Positions 49,531-62,992 of a stretch of DNA of 64,000 nt are shown here, piece after piece. The stretch lies in contig CACRXP010000667.1 of the NCBI GenBank assembly GCA_902702965.1, forward strand, positions 63,654 through 127,653, in the 5' to 3' direction. The position numbers were made by a program, and so were the translations under genes. Position 1 is the first letter of the stretch; every line of letters starts with the position of its first letter. Source of the DNA: Spirometra erinaceieuropaei (taxonomy: Eukaryota; Platyhelminthes; Cestoda; Diphyllobothriidea; Diphyllobothriidae). Under the pieces are notes generated by a model that was given only the letters and a program-made list of their open reading frames with translations, ran no database searches and had not been told where the DNA came from.

Positions 49531-52500
49531 TTTGAATTTTTGAATTGTACAAAATCCGTCAAAATACCTATGGATTCGTTTTATCATTTTGAGATTACCA
49601 TACAAATAGTCCATTTGATAGAACATTAGTCAGAAAGATATTAAGTCAACTTCTTTATTTTATATGTTTTGCACAGTTTTAACACAATGAGTGAATTTAA
49701 CATTAATGTGTCGGTTTAACCGCAAAATTATCGGCCGACATGACAAAATGAGAACGTTTATCTTAGATCGGGTTCCAAAGTGCTTTCTTACCAGCGAATA
49801 TGTCGATAACATATTCGAAATTGTCATGGAGTAACTTTGGCTAACTGAGCACACCAAACTAATTCATACTTTATCATTTCTATCCAGTCGACAATCAGTC
49901 ATCAATAAAAAATGACTAAATAAAAGTAAGATATTCAATCGAGCGTATTTATGTTGTCCTTAGTAAACTGATATGAAATTTATTTTTAGGCTACACATAT
50001 TGACAACCATTCAAAATAAACAAAATAAAGGTTGGCACCTCACAGACAAAAAGGGCAAAAGAATATATATTCCCTGGTGAATTTTTTCAAGGGGACGCTT
50101 AATCATTTGATCAAGTTGGAATTGCCAGCAACCGAAAAACCGCTTCAGAACATTAAGCAAGTGAACTGTTGGCTTTCTATTTCGCATCCATCAAAGCGCA
50201 AACGTGCGAACCAGTCAAATACCGGGTAATTTTTAAAAGTAGGTCGCGTTTCACATATTAAACAACAGACCGACTGCAAGTGTGCACTTGTTTCTTTGCT
50301 TGTATTTTTGCATTCAAAAGGCCACTCAAAATGCTTCTTACTTGACTCCAACCAGGACTTAAATGTTAGTTTAGGTTCCTTCTCGATCCCTCTAGTGAAC
50401 ACGGGCAATCAAGTGAATGTCAAAGAATCATGGCGGGTTGTGCGGCTGATTGCACCAACACACACAAGCGATAATGGAAGCGCTCGCCAGGCAGTTAAAT
50501 AACTTTTCTAGTGTTTTTAAATTTATGTTAGGTGCCCGCGACACCAAGGGAAAAGCTCATCTGCTGTACTGCCAAATCAGGTCTTGTGTCAGTCGTCAAA
50601 ACCACGGAATATGACATCCGGTACCTTCAAACTCAGCTCCAGATGTACTCGTTGCTCCTAGCCAGTGAGTTCAATCATCCACATCACAACAGTCTTCTTG
50701 GCCATATTGAGCATGCGATCACAAGATGGCTTCCTGCCATTGTTGCCTTGGGATTTTAGAAACACTGCACGTCGCTATTGGGAGCAAAATTTCGATTTCC
50801 AGGTGTGTTTATCTGTATAAGTAGAAAAGAAACTGTCCGGACATCAAAAAGCTTTTTATCATTTTGTGCGGAATGGAACCCTAAGACTCGAATGAGAACC
50901 CAGTCAATCGATTTATCGTTTTCGTGTCGGCGGGCACAGCCCTGTTCAGTCACCTTCAGTATTGCGTCGCAAATCGGTGAATGACTGGCAGGATCTATAA
51001 CATTTACTCCTTCTGTTGTTGCTGTTACTGTGCGTTGCCTGACTCCTGCAGAGCGTCAAAATTTACAAACGTTTGCCCGTCACTCACAAACCAGCACACA
51101 CGCGTGAATCCAATACCTGTTACTAAATAATGACTAAAGCAGAGTTAAACTCATAAGAGAAATATTAAAGAAACGCTGCATTTTTAGAAATACCAAGTTT
51201 TTTAGGTAAGCGGAAAATCCCGATAAGATCAGAAATGATTGCAATAAAATAAACCCCAGTTTTCGATGTGCAAGATCTCTGTACCTGTAAAACACTGAGC
51301 AGACATGAAAGCACAATAGAAGAAGCTCTGAAAACAATCATTTGATGAAGTGTACATTTATATGTCCTTTAAATATTAGTGCGATTTCAGGTATGGTGGT
51401 TGGCCTGTAGCCTAGAGTCTACGTATACATTCCCACACTGTTTCCCGAGGATTCGTTGTATTCTTTGTGCTTTTTGATAGATGAGATGTGGTTCAATAAG
51501 CAAATAAGATTTCGCTTCATTCCGACGATAGCGGTTTCATAGGATCAAACGTTTTCACAAGGACGCGTGTTACCAAGTGGGTCAATGACTAACACATTTG
51601 AATATAATTGGCAGGTAGAATCGATATATGCCAGTTCCTATATAATGAGACCTCGTACGGATATCTGGCTGAATACTTTATGATTTTCAGCGTTTTTAAT
51701 CGAATGCTCATAAAGGCAGATTCTATATTATTAGATTGTTAAAACCTTAAGCGTTGGATACTTCCTGAAGGCATTTATCGAAGCAGCGAGTGTTCGAGCT
51801 TTTACGTGAAGACGATTTTTTGGGTCATATTTAAAGACTTACCTATACAACAAAGCGCATAGTCAAATAAAATGAAAGCTCGCAGCAGACGACAACAACT
51901 GATATGATTTTGATCGATTAGAAAACTGTCTCCTATAAGTTGCAGTTTTAAAGAGTGCTTAATTACAAGATTCAGCTGAAGAACGTCCGTGATATGCACT
52001 TTTGTACGATAAAGCCAAGAACAAATTTGGCATTTTTGGCCATTTCTTTCATGTCGCTGAAAAAAATACCGATAAATATTCTACCAAAAACTTAATAACA
52101 TGCCTTTCTCTTTGTGCTGAGTCCATTGTTGTTGTCTTTGCTTACCTGTAGGTTGCGTTCTACGACTATGAACGCATGGCAGATTGGCCGTACACACACT
52201 GGTATTTTGCTGGACCTGTTGACGTTGTGTTCGTTCTATTTTTAAATTTCAGAAATGTACAGAAGCTAGACCGCACGTAAAGTAGTTGTTCATATGTTCA
52301 AAACTGAAAATTAACATTTGGCGATAGTCCTTTCTGTGACAACCGATATAATCTTCCATACGGCAATACACTTCCGGCCCATTAAAACAACTGAGTGACT
52401 GTACGAGTAATTACTCTAAGCCACGAAATCGCACAGACCCAGTAATCTAAATTCTAAAAATCGATAAAACATCTGGTTCTTTAAAGATAAACTGTATGCT

Positions 52501-54639
52501 AGCTAATCGACTCCCACGATTATCAGTCGACGAAAAATCAATTTAACGTGTGGCCTGCCATGTTTAACAAAGCCGTCCTGTGCACATTTCTCTCCAATCA
52601 AAGAAAAATACGCAAGGATGCGTAAGAGAAGTCCATGATATTTAGTAGCATAGGAAATTGCATGAATATATCGTAAAGTCCATTTTTGCCTGATAAAATT
52701 ATCGAGCTCATTTTCAGCAAAAGAGATAATTTTCCCATAGTACCTGGACGAGTGAGCAAAAAGCACAACGCTTAGGATGCCCGAGAATTTTCACATCAGT
52801 TCCACGAGAAGGGTCGCGCACTGTATCTCTGGCGATGGACTACTGCGCATGTCTGTAAGTTCAGAATGACTGACAGGCTTTTTCAAAGTTTGACTAACCT
52901 TTTTTCTTTGCCGCACACCATCTTTAGACTTCCATCGCGGTTGAAACGTCAACAGTACCTTCGGACAGCCCATTTTTCTGCCACATGCAAGAAGAACGCA
53001 CAAGTGCAGTCGTAAGTAGCAAAAAACGGTTATTGTTCTATGCCAAATTACTGGCCCGTTTGCATCATAAGATTCGCATAATATAGTATTTTTGAGATAC
53101 TTAGGCCGCTATTATAGAACATCATTTGGCGTTTTATCATAAAAATACATTTATGCCAACAAATGTACACAAGCGGTGTCATGCAACGTTAGTTGGGACG
53201 CTGGACTGCATATGCTCGACAGTAGGTAAAACGGCTGTGTTTATTCGATGCGAATTCAGGTGGTCAGATATGTATTTTCATTCAAAATGTCAAACCACTC
53301 AAATTTAGAAGATAGGCCTACAATGTTAGACGTGTTTAACTCAGTCGGCCATCATTAGTTACGGTGCGTTATTTATCACTGGATTGACTGAAAGCGGTCA
53401 TTTAGATTGATGACTTTGCTAACCATTAACGTGTTGTGTCTGCATCTTTTTGAGTACACTTGTTGCAGTTTTGTGTTGAACAGAAAAGATCATTCCCTAT
53501 CTCATGGGAATAAGCAATTGCGCTCCTGACGAAAGTATCTATAAAAAGGCAGTTATTTCCTCAGAACCCCTGAAATTCTGGCAGTGTTTTGTTAGACTTG
53601 GAAACTAGACCTAAAACAGCTTTGTACTGTCCTGGCTTATTGTCATTCTGAACTGACCAAACGCTTGAATATCAAGCGTAAGTGTGGATTTAAGGATTTA
53701 TTGTCACCTCAAAACCTTTTGTTATTTCTTCTTATGTAAACAGGTTGACTGCACGGATTTCAAGGAAGTTGAAGCGCACGACTCTGTTTGCATCGGGAGA
53801 ATTTTATTTAATAAAATCTGCACTGCGTACGCCCTTGATGCTAGTGGTAAATTTGCACGAACGTATTTCGCCATAATAAGTCAGTTTATGCTGGCTATAG
53901 GACAACGTTTCGTTATGGTTGTACGACCAATTTTAAAATGACCTTTTTATGTCAAGTCAATATTGCAGTCCGGATGGGATCAGCGCATTTGGAAAGCTTT
54001 CTGCATGCTGAAGGCCTTGACTATGCACATCACTCAATGCGCCAAGAAGTGATTTTCAACAGAGAAGTAGAGACTGAAGTGGTCATTTCCAAAAATGCGG
54101 GCCTCGGAATAAAGTGCGGAAATGTATTGTACAAAGAGACGCATAAAAGACAGGTACAAACTTCACATTATTCGTCAATGCTTTGAACGTCAATGGGACG
54201 TCTGATTATTCAGGATTTTCAGAATATTTTTGACTTTCGCTCCGAGTTCATTTGTTAATTGCAAGTCTGGACGCACACCTACGTTCACTTAATTAAACTC
54301 CACACAAATGCTGCTTTTTATTTCATATTCTAAAATTGTTAATAGTCCTCAAAATTATACTTGAGTTTTGGCGTTCACAGATCTAATCAGAGCTCCTAAA
54401 ATATCCTATGTGATATCTGGTGCATATCACGGCAGTCTGGCCGTCGTTGTCGCCTTTTTCCATCGTGTGCTCCAGAGCAAAGTGAAGGCAAGCATGGTGA
54501 CGTGCGTGTGAATTAGTTTATAGTGGTTGTTGTCTTTGCCTGCTCACCGTTTGAATGTCAACCTTCGCCTGATTTAGTGACTGGAAAATTTTCAACAGCA
54601 GGTTATAAATACTCATTGGTACCGACAACAGGACACCGT
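49531..54639. other. No gene or element recognised
   Basis: Five kilobases of mostly AT-rich DNA with only short frames. I looked for, and did not find, domain-like reading frames on either strand. Confidence 0.55.
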
Positions 54640-55487
54640 TTGCATAACCGCCCTGACTGTCCTCTGCTGCGCGCGTAGCCCGCACCGGAACTGGTTGAAT
54701 GACAATGACGCAGCCTGTTTGCCGTAAAGAACAGGCTGCACAGAGCCTATTTTAACTGTCCAACCTACGAGGAAAAAAGCAGCCTTCTACCAATGTCACC
54801 GCTTTGCTCGCCAATGGTTGCGAGAAATACAGGACACCTGGATGGCTTGCAAGGTCAAGGAGATCCAGGGGTATGCCGACCGCCACGCGTCAAAGAACAT
54901 CTTCATTGCGATCAAGACGATCTACGATCCTCCAAGAAAGCAGCCGCGTAGCTTCTCAGCTCCGGCCCACCAGCGCTTTTGACGGAGAAGTCGCGGACTC
55001 TGAAGCGTTGAGCCGAGCACTTCAAAAGCGTCCTAGATAGCCCATCCACCGGCCATCAACCGGCTTTCGCAACCACCTGGATCTCCCGTCCTCTCTCCCA
55101 CAAGCCATCCGCGCCGTGCAACAACCCTCCAGCAGGAAAGCACCCGGCTAGGACGTGATCACACCTGAAATCTACCAGCGCGTGAACACCGTCTGATGAA
55201 CCAACTGGCGACGCCATTTCGGGAGATGAGCGCTGTGGACGGAACTCACAGGATTTCAATGACTCAACCATCTTACAAGCGAAAAGGGAACTAATAATTC
55301 TGTGACAATCACAGGGGCATCTCGCTGCTCAACATCGCCTGGAGGAACTTCGCCCTCATCCAAATCAATCGCCTCAACCATCATCTAGAGCAAGGACATT
55401 TGGCGGAAAGCTAAGGTGGCTTCCGACGATACCTGGGCACCACTGGCATGGTGTTTGCCGCCCGCCAGTTACAGAAGTCTTGGAGAA

Positions 55488-55965
55488 GTAGACACGATCG
55501 TCGGGACAAGAGCCTTATTAGTCTGACGTTTTGGATTCCTACTCGAACCCATCATCAGAGACAAAAACAGATAGGGGTGGTTCATGCAAAAGGAGCTGCA
55601 GTATTTATTGGATGCGGTTGACTTACTACCGCATACCTATGAATATTCATGGCTTCCCCCCCCCCTCTTAACGGATCGTTGCACGGGGTGGGATGACCGT
55701 TTGATGGCCGAAATTTGGGTCGTTAATCGCTGCAAATTCATCACATGTATTGGATGTTGGTGTGATGATTGCTCGACCATCTGACGCACTGGCCCTGGTG
55801 TTGGGAAGAGTATTCACCTGGGCCCTTCCCGCGTGGCAAATTACTCCGCCTAAGCGACGTAGGAATCCAAAACGTCAGGCTAATAAAGCTCTTGTACCGA
55901 CGATCGTGTCTACTTCTTCAAGACTGCTTCCTGGAACTCGTCTCTTTGCTTTTATTAGCTACTAA
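55488..55965 (-). mobile_element. Penelope-like element 3' end, copy 2, nested in RTE-like element
   Basis: The body on the minus strand is the C-terminal RLGGVICHAGRAQVNTLPNT and following residues, then a 3' region with a hammerhead-like core. The left 55 nt (GTAGACACGATCGTCGG and onward) recur inverted at 55859-55915. That inverted copy runs on to CAAGACTGCTTCCTGGAACTCG, which matches the tail of copy 3. The fragment interrupts the RTE-like frame after FAARQLQKSW. Confidence 0.85.
55521..55562 (-). ncRNA. Hammerhead-ribozyme-like motif, Penelope copy 2
   Basis: On the minus strand: GTCT, CTGATGA (55558-55552), a 7-bp hairpin (TGGGTTC with GAATCCA), AAAAC, GTC (55527-55525), AGAC. The outer GTCT/AGAC pair as a 4-bp stem I. 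The family-invariant GAAA reads AAAA here, so this copy is probably inactive. Stem III is only the ACGT palindrome. Confidence 0.6.
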
Positions 55966-56830
55966 AGTACTACGAAATGTAAACCACCTCTTAACGGAGA
56001 ATCGCGAGAGACTGTGGAGAAGCATACAGATGTTCGGCAGTCGTGTACTATTCACGTGCATGGTATGTCAGCACTACGAACAATGGCGCAACATCCGAGA
56101 CGCTCACAGTGACCAATGGAATGAAGCAGGGCCGCATACGCGTGCCCACCCTTATCAGTCTCATACCCTCTGCCATGCCAATGAACGCCTACCTTGATGA
56201 GCGCCCCGGAATCTGAAACGTCCACAGAGCCGACGGACACTTTCCCAATGGCCGGCGAATGTAGGTCCCAACGTGTCTCTCCAAAACTACCATCCACAAT
56301 CTGCTCTGGGATGACGACTAGGCACTCAACAGTATGGCAGAACCTGGGCCTCTTCGCCTTCGGACTGACCATAAATACGGACAAGATGGTGGTCGGGCAT
56401 CAACAGCCATCGACCGCTGAAAACAGTGCTTATCGCATCTGCTTCATGGGAATCGAACAGAAGGTCGTGGATAACTTCGACTACCAAGGTAGCGCAAGGT
56501 CACACTGAATTAGAATCAACGACTAAGTGACCCACGAGATCTCCAAAACCAACCAAGCATTTAGCCGACTGCACAATTCCGCGTAGAATATACACGGCCT
56601 CCAACTGAATACCAAACTGAAGATGTAGAAGATCGTCGTCCTGCCAACATTTCTCTGCGGAGCGGAGACCTGGAAAGTCTATCCCAGCCATGCAAAGATA
56701 CTCAGATACTTCCAACTCAGATGCCTTGGCAGAATATCAAAGATGAGATGGCTTGACAGGATCTCCCAACACGCAGGTTCTAGAGCGGAAGGCAGTCTCC
56801 AACATTCAGAGCTTGATGCAGATTAATAAA

Positions 56831-57939
56831 TATATTTTGAACACAGGGAAAGTTGCTGTGTCTTGGCGGTTTGCACAGGGGGGGGGTCAGGCCACAAAAG
56901 CAACCGACCGAGACCGCGTAATGTGCGGTGATTCCAGGGCCGCACTGCGCTAAGACTGCTGTCTTTTGGTTAAAACAAGTTGTTTCGTCCCAATTTTCAC
57001 ATAATACTCTACAGTGCTAGTCCAAGTCCAATTTGAGATACTTGACGTCACCCAGTTCTGTGTAGGCCTGTACATAACCCAAGCCAATCTCTTTAGGGCG
57101 GATGCAATTTTTCTGACGCGGATGGTTGACTGTTCGATTCAGATATGCTGCGTGAGCATCGGCGGTTCGTAGTGCAAATAGGTTTCCGAAAGTATGTCCT
57201 CAAATTGGCAACAGTGTCCTAAATGAAAAAAGTAAATGAAGTTAAGAAAATCGCAATGGTTTAAAGGATTTATGATACAGGGGAAAATGTGACTCCAGCA
57301 AGCTGTCAGACGCAAAGTTTTTGATCCAGTAATTAAGTCTCCTTGCTCAAAAATTGAAACCTTGTCAAGAATTTCCAGTCTTCTTAAGGACAGTAAAATG
57401 CAGTTGTTGATGGGAAGAGTACACTATAATGGTTTGAATTGAAATTGAAAGGGATACGATCATGCTACCACCGGAAAAGCGGACACATTTTATCTTGTTC
57501 GAGCTTGTCCTATTGTTTTGCGAAATTTAATATTTACTTGTACTTCGTTAAATGGGTTCGTCAATAGCAGGTCCAGTCGTTGGCATCGTTGTCTGTGAGA
57601 GTCTGCATGGATACTGGCATTGGCACTACCCTGGTGAGATGATGGGCGTATGAGCTGCCCGACATCCCTGGGTCAGTATTCAAGGACATCCATGAGGTCA
57701 CAGGGGCGGGCGTAGTCATGCGTTTTCAATTGATCGGTTGTATGAAGGTTGGTGGAGTAAGCTCGTCTGCTTACCGGAGCAGTAGTCAACGTTCATAGTC
57801 AGTGTTTTTCGTCATCTTTAGATGTCCTGGCGGTTTTTTGGCATCTGGTTTCCTGCCGGTAGATGCGTTGGCGGCCTCTGTGAGTATAGAGGTCGCGAGC
57901 GTGGCTGCCCACTCATCCTCTTTCTTATCCGTGGCGGTG
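56831..57939. other. No gene recognised
   Basis: GC content is higher than in the left half of the window. There is a G9 run at about 56879. No domain seen. Confidence 0.5.
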
Positions 57940-58410
57940 TTGTTGGTTAAAATCCTGGTCAAATTTTTGTTGTGGACCAGGGAATGTGGTGATGCGCTTA
58001 AGGGCGGTCCGGTCGTGCCAGCCACCTTCGCCTTCCCCCATATTCGGTCTTCTCGACTACGTCTCGCCACCGGGCCCAGGTGGGAGGGAGGAGGGTGTAC
58101 GGCAGGTGTTGCGCAAGTCTACCCTCAACACGAACCGGTTAACACGCAAATCAGGTGCCTGTTTCACTTTGTCGCGGAGCACACGGTGGACATCATCCGA
58201 TGCGACGGTCGAACTCTCACCTATATTAGACTTACTCAGCATCTACCGCACTTACTCTTCCTCACAACCTGGACCCGGTGTCAAGGCAGCGCCAAGAAGA
58301 CTAGAGGTGAGGAGTGCATAGGTGGATGGCGCGGCAGAACTCGCACCTTGGCGCTCCACTCCACACTCCCTGGCCCACAAAAAACATTTGACCACGATTT
58401 TAACCAATAG
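57940..58410. repeat. GC-rich inverted repeat (foldback)
   Basis: The left arm (about 57940-58090: TTGGTTAAAATCCTGGTCAA and CACCGGGCCCAGGTGGGAGG) pairs with the right arm (about 58255-58410), whose inverse reads ATTGGTTAAAATCGTGGTCA and ACCGGGTCCAGG. Arms are about 150 nt around a 165-nt spacer. The right arm with part of the spacer is the same repeat as 44515-44800. Confidence 0.75.
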
Positions 58411-59430
58411 CAAAATGTGGGTCAAAAAGAGGAGGATGATACAAGTCACTGGATAACCGGGCACACGCTCTGTATACCCGGCAGGAGCGCAAGCACAAGG
58501 TATCGGAGAAGTGCCAGCGCACACTAGAAGGTCCATGGTTTGCTGAAGCGTGGGTTAACATACACACAGTTTTTAATGCCCGTAAGGGTGATACGCAGCC
58601 CTACATTTGTCTGGGCCATCCCCCCTTCAAGGGCTGGGTAACCAGTCACTACCCACTGTCTGATACACACTCCTCACATGCATAAGAGTGCCACAGGTCA
58701 CTTTAAGAAGGAGACGTGATAGTCTTGCTCTCAGCCAACCAGCCCGCCACTCCGCACAACCACACACAACTGGGCAGAGCACGTGGACTGAGGTGAGGCG
58801 TCAGTCGGCAGCCTTCCAAGTCACGGCGTTTGAAGCGGTGTGATAGTCTCAGACTCAGATCACGCATGCTGCAGAGGAGTCGCATGGAGACGGGACCGAG
58901 AAGCACACTTCCCACTTGCGTGGGATATGGCGATCGAGTGCTTGCAGTGGTGATATTGTTGTGTGATGTGGTTGTTGGTGGGGGAGGCTTGGTGTAGCCT
59001 GAGGTCGTCTGCCGCAGGTGTTCGTGAATGCCTGTGTGACCTAATAAACCCGTGCGTGACTGAATGTACATGGCCAGGGGGGGAGGTAGTTGAGGCGGAT
59101 GCGGTTAGTGTATGAGGGTGCTCAAAGCAGTGGATCTCCATTCCCCGTTCAATGGATTCGCAAGTGACCGACCAGGACGACGTGTGCGATCGCAATGATG
59201 TCAGGCTTGGACCAAGTCCACACCGCTGGGGGTTGAAGGTGCTGATGATGGTAGCAGATGATAAAGCTTCGGTCATCGGTGGAGTGAGTACGAGGTGTTG
59301 TGCTGTTGACGGAGCTGGTCGCCGTGGTCGATGCAGGTGTTGGGCCAGGGCGGATGATGTCGGTCATGGATGGCGGCGGGGGAGCGGCAGTGTGATCATC
59401 GGTCACTGGAGTGCAGATATATGTTAGCAC
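58411..59430. other. GC-rich, probably repetitive, no gene seen
   Basis: Long open frames occur on both strands, as expected from base composition. None shows a recognisable domain. I suspect dispersed repeat DNA but have only one copy in view. Confidence 0.4.
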
Positions 59431-60729
59431 TCATCCTTTTCTTCCATTCGCCATGGTAAATGTACAAAAAGATGCTTGTGGAAAACACGTTAGGAGAAAA
59501 ATACTCAGGGGTCATTATCTGCCGATGAATTGACAGTATTCATGTCGGATACGACTAAAGGGTAGACATACAATGGGCTAATTTTACAGTATTCTTAAGA
59601 CCTTCAGTCACCCTCATTTTGCTTTTTAATCCGGCAGTTTCTAACAATTTACGCTCCCTGTAATGGATGTCACTGTTAAGTTTTCCCCTAACCATGACAG
59701 TGGCTTATAAACACAGTCATAGGCCCACTTTTAGGTTCTTCAATATATTTCGGCTTGTAAGCAAAGTTGGAACCAGATGCTGTTAGAAATGGATAAGAAA
59801 TTCGTTAACTAATGTAGCCTAGCTTACCGATCTCTGCGGCTTATTATTAAATACATCCTCAGTGCTATTTGAATAATCTGTCAGCAAGCAATAAGCATGT
59901 TAAATGTAGGCACAGCGATCTTAGTAGTGGGTGCTAGTCACAAGCTAACCTGGAAACAATAGTTGGCTGCATTTAGTTTGCTTCGCAATGGTATTTCAGC
60001 GCATTTGTTTCACGTTCAGTTTCCGAGACGATCACCTCCTGACATTTTTTTTCAAGCGTCGCAGCTGAAAGTTCGGGGGGTGTGATTTCATTCCTCCGAA
60101 CTATTGGTACCTTTAGCCCTGACTGCCTGTGCAAAGCTGGCGCAGTCAGGGCTAGCATTGTAAAGGTAAAATCAGACAGCCTACTGTGTTGGCACTAATC
60201 CTCGATGCACATTAATTAGCAAAGTATTCGATGCCGGTCGAACATGTGCGAACTGGCCATGTGATCTCTCCCAATATATGTGCTGACTGTCCCCACAGTA
60301 GGGACGGACGTGACCATCAGGCTATGCGGACGCAAAATGCCGATTCTATGACAATTACCATTACAAGGGAGGGCCAATCTCATATAATATTCTATAATTA
60401 GAAGCATCTCTTCATAATGGCTATGTAGCGGGCTTAAATTTCCGGACATAACTGTTCGTTGTCGATCAAATAAAGGTAAAAAGATGGTTTGACCTTCGTC
60501 ATTCAGTGGAATGACTGCCTTAAATTACAGAAAATCGACAAGTGGCGACCGCATTTCCATGAGCTCATGTTCAATGACGTCCCAAATGACAGATGCAGTA
60601 CTGCACAAATTGACACCAAACGCTCCCATAATCATAAACTCATTTATAACGAGGATTACCTTTTCGTCAGAAGTAACCTTTAAAAAGACTTAAGAATGCA
60701 CCTGAATAAGTAAACGAAATCAACTATTT
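59431..60729. other. No gene or element recognised
   Basis: Non-coding by inspection. Confidence 0.5.
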
Positions 60730-60940
60730 GAGAGCATCGAAAATCCGTAGTTGAAATTTGCACTTTTTGAGGAAGTATCTTTTTCGAGTACAACTTTTGC
60801 AGGCTGTCGGAAAAAAGCCCATTCAAATTCCGGCATCCTGGCATAGCATCTCTATCTTGAGATTATGCTGTACGGTGATTAACATTACAGCCCTACCTCT
60901 GAAGTCTTTCTTATCGAAGACGAATTCGAAGCGTTAAAGA
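60730..60940. mobile_element. Foldback element fragment, copy F (right arm)
   Basis: GAGCATCGAAAATCCGTAG, then TTTGCAGGCTGTCGGAAAAA, ATTCCGGCATCCTGGCATAG and TCTTATCGAAGACGAATTCG follow the right-arm order of copy A. There are many substitutions and no terminal repeat. Confidence 0.55.
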
Positions 60941-62907
60941 GATAGAGCAGATACCGCATCTCTGTATCTTCTGCACTTACCGCAACATTCGTATTATAGA
61001 AACCGAAAAGCCAAAACTTTCGGCAGGGGAATTAGTATTTTGGCACTGATATGCCGATAGTTCTCTTGGGGTTGTTAGGAAAAATGTCCCTCGCGTTACT
61101 GTCCTAACTATATGTTTTTGTACCAGAACGGAAAATCCCATTCCTTTACGATCTCATCAATAGACACTGCAACGATTTAACTGCAGAGATTAGTAAGACC
61201 TGCTCTCGCGTTGCTATTTTAGTCCCTGCTGATGGATCGTTGTGGGTTCGCTGCGTTCTCATTGGCTGTTCGACTGTGGTCTGTAGCGCGTGAGCTGGTG
61301 CTATTTCGTATGGTAGATCGAGACACAGAGCTACGATTTCTCACGTAGACCAGCACGGTGATTAATCAAAAAGTCTGCTGACGATCATGCCATTTGTAAC
61401 TGTCTAACCGCGCGGCGGTTCTCTAAAACAACAGTCTCTGATTTGCCAAGGTTGAAAATGCGTTTCTAGGCGGCATTAGCTGTAACCTGCAAGCTAAAAT
61501 CCACCCTTCGCGCCCTTAATTGGAGTTTTTTCACCTTTTCTGCAGCTGCAGGTAGGCGTCTGTCTCGCAGTTCCACTGTGCCCTGCTACATTAGATATGG
61601 CAGACAGTTGATTCACCACGTTGGGAGGTTTTTTTTTGGTGCATTACCTCTCTGGGCAGAACTAAGTCAGGATTTGCGTGACCAATGTTCCGAATGATAT
61701 GAGAGATTCGTTCGAGTTTGGGCAGAGTCTTTATCGTTACTTCTACTTGGACTTAACTTAACTGTAAAATCAGTCCGTTGATCTGCATAACAGATCCTCC
61801 GTTAATTCTGCCAACCCTAAGAGCTATTAGAGACTATTATTCTTCTGCATCTTTGTTTTTACAGTTTTCAGCGAATTTTGTTGATTTGATAAGTATTTTG
61901 CTAAAACATGCCTTACAAAAAACGCCAAGTAATTAATTTGAAAAACAGAAGAGACAATTTACAACATATCGTGATTACTGAAGACCGAATGGAGAAGTAA
62001 TTATTCGAGTGGATGTAAGAATGTGATTCTCAGGTTCTCGTGGCATTGGAGACAACGTACAGAGAACTAACTGGGAATAGGAATTTTTACCGAAACCCTG
62101 CGCATGGCATAATTCCGGGACATTACGATTCGCACGTTAAAGGTCTGACTGGGCTGTCCGATTAGCTGACAAGAACGTACTCGATCCACGCATGTCGTGG
62201 CGCCGAGACACTGCTCATATTTGCTGCTCTTTCGCAGTCTCTGAAAACGGACTTCCGTATGTTTGCGGCGGCCGGGACAGAGGCGCGTACCGTCTCAGAA
62301 ATCGACCGCTGTTTCTCGCAGCATGTTTTTATCCACCAAAAGTGCTGACCGCGCTTAAACTGCTGTTTGCGGTTGTGTTTACGGGTAAAACAGTGTGTGG
62401 TTTGTTAGGTAGTGGCAAGTCATTATAATGTCAGGCCCGATTTTTAGGAGTATGCCGCGCGATTAATTGAGGATGCATATTTTTACCGTAATGCTCGCTG
62501 AGATAAACGCAGGAAACATAAGTTCATCGACAACATTAAACTGTTTCATTTTTCCTTGTGGTGTAGATGCGTTTTTCGGGCGAAAGGCAACTAAGAAATG
62601 AAAATAAAAGTCAGTTAATTCAAATGCTGAGTAGCCGAGGCATTTAGTCCAAGATATTTAGAATTTGATTTGATTGGAATGGAATGATGCATTTCGGTGT
62701 ATAGTGTTTCAGAATAAATTTTATTTCGGCATCGGGGATAATAATCCGGGTTCAAAGTTCTCCGTAAATTTGATCTCAGAGCCTGTGGTTTACGTTAGAT
62801 AATTCGTCCTTATGTAAAATAGTTGCTTTTTCGCAGTAAAATTCATTCAAATGGCAGCAAACACGAATTTACAATACTCGTGACCGCTTGGCTGAATGCG
62901 TGAAAGT
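60941..62907. other. No gene or element recognised
   Basis: Non-coding by inspection. The GC-richer patch at 62.2-62.4 kb has an open frame without recognisable domain. Confidence 0.5.
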
Positions 62908-62992
62908 CTGCTAATAGAAGCGAAGAAACGAGTTCCAGGAAGTAGCTGCGAAGAAATATGCACTATCGCTGAAACAAGTGTTTTATTAGTTC

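Larger units (their letters stand above)
54640..56830 (+). pseudogene. RTE/BovB-like non-LTR retrotransposon, reverse transcriptase remnant
   Basis: Spread over three frames, it reads FARQWLREIQDTWMACKVKE then IQGYADRHASKNIFIAIKTI (the linker before the reverse transcriptase). NHRGISLLNIAWRNFALIQI then NRLNHHLEQGHLAES is the core fingers and palm. FAARQL and NRERLWRSIQMFG follow, and the C-terminal domain has LPTFLCGAETWKVYPSHAKI and LRYFQLRCLGRISKMRWLDR. The catalytic FADD box is changed to WDDD and followed by TAG (56301-56321). The endonuclease half is absent, so the copy is 5' truncated. It is split by a Penelope fragment at 55488-55965. Confidence 0.85.

Noticed and set aside
57802..58410. 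202-residue plus-strand frame
   Set aside because: It lies in a GC-rich inverted repeat, overlaps open frames in several other phases and shows no domain.
59149..59430. Overlapping frames of about 90 residues on both strands
   Set aside because: Long frames on opposite strands in GC-rich DNA with low-complexity Thr/Ser or Arg/Gly content are better explained by composition.
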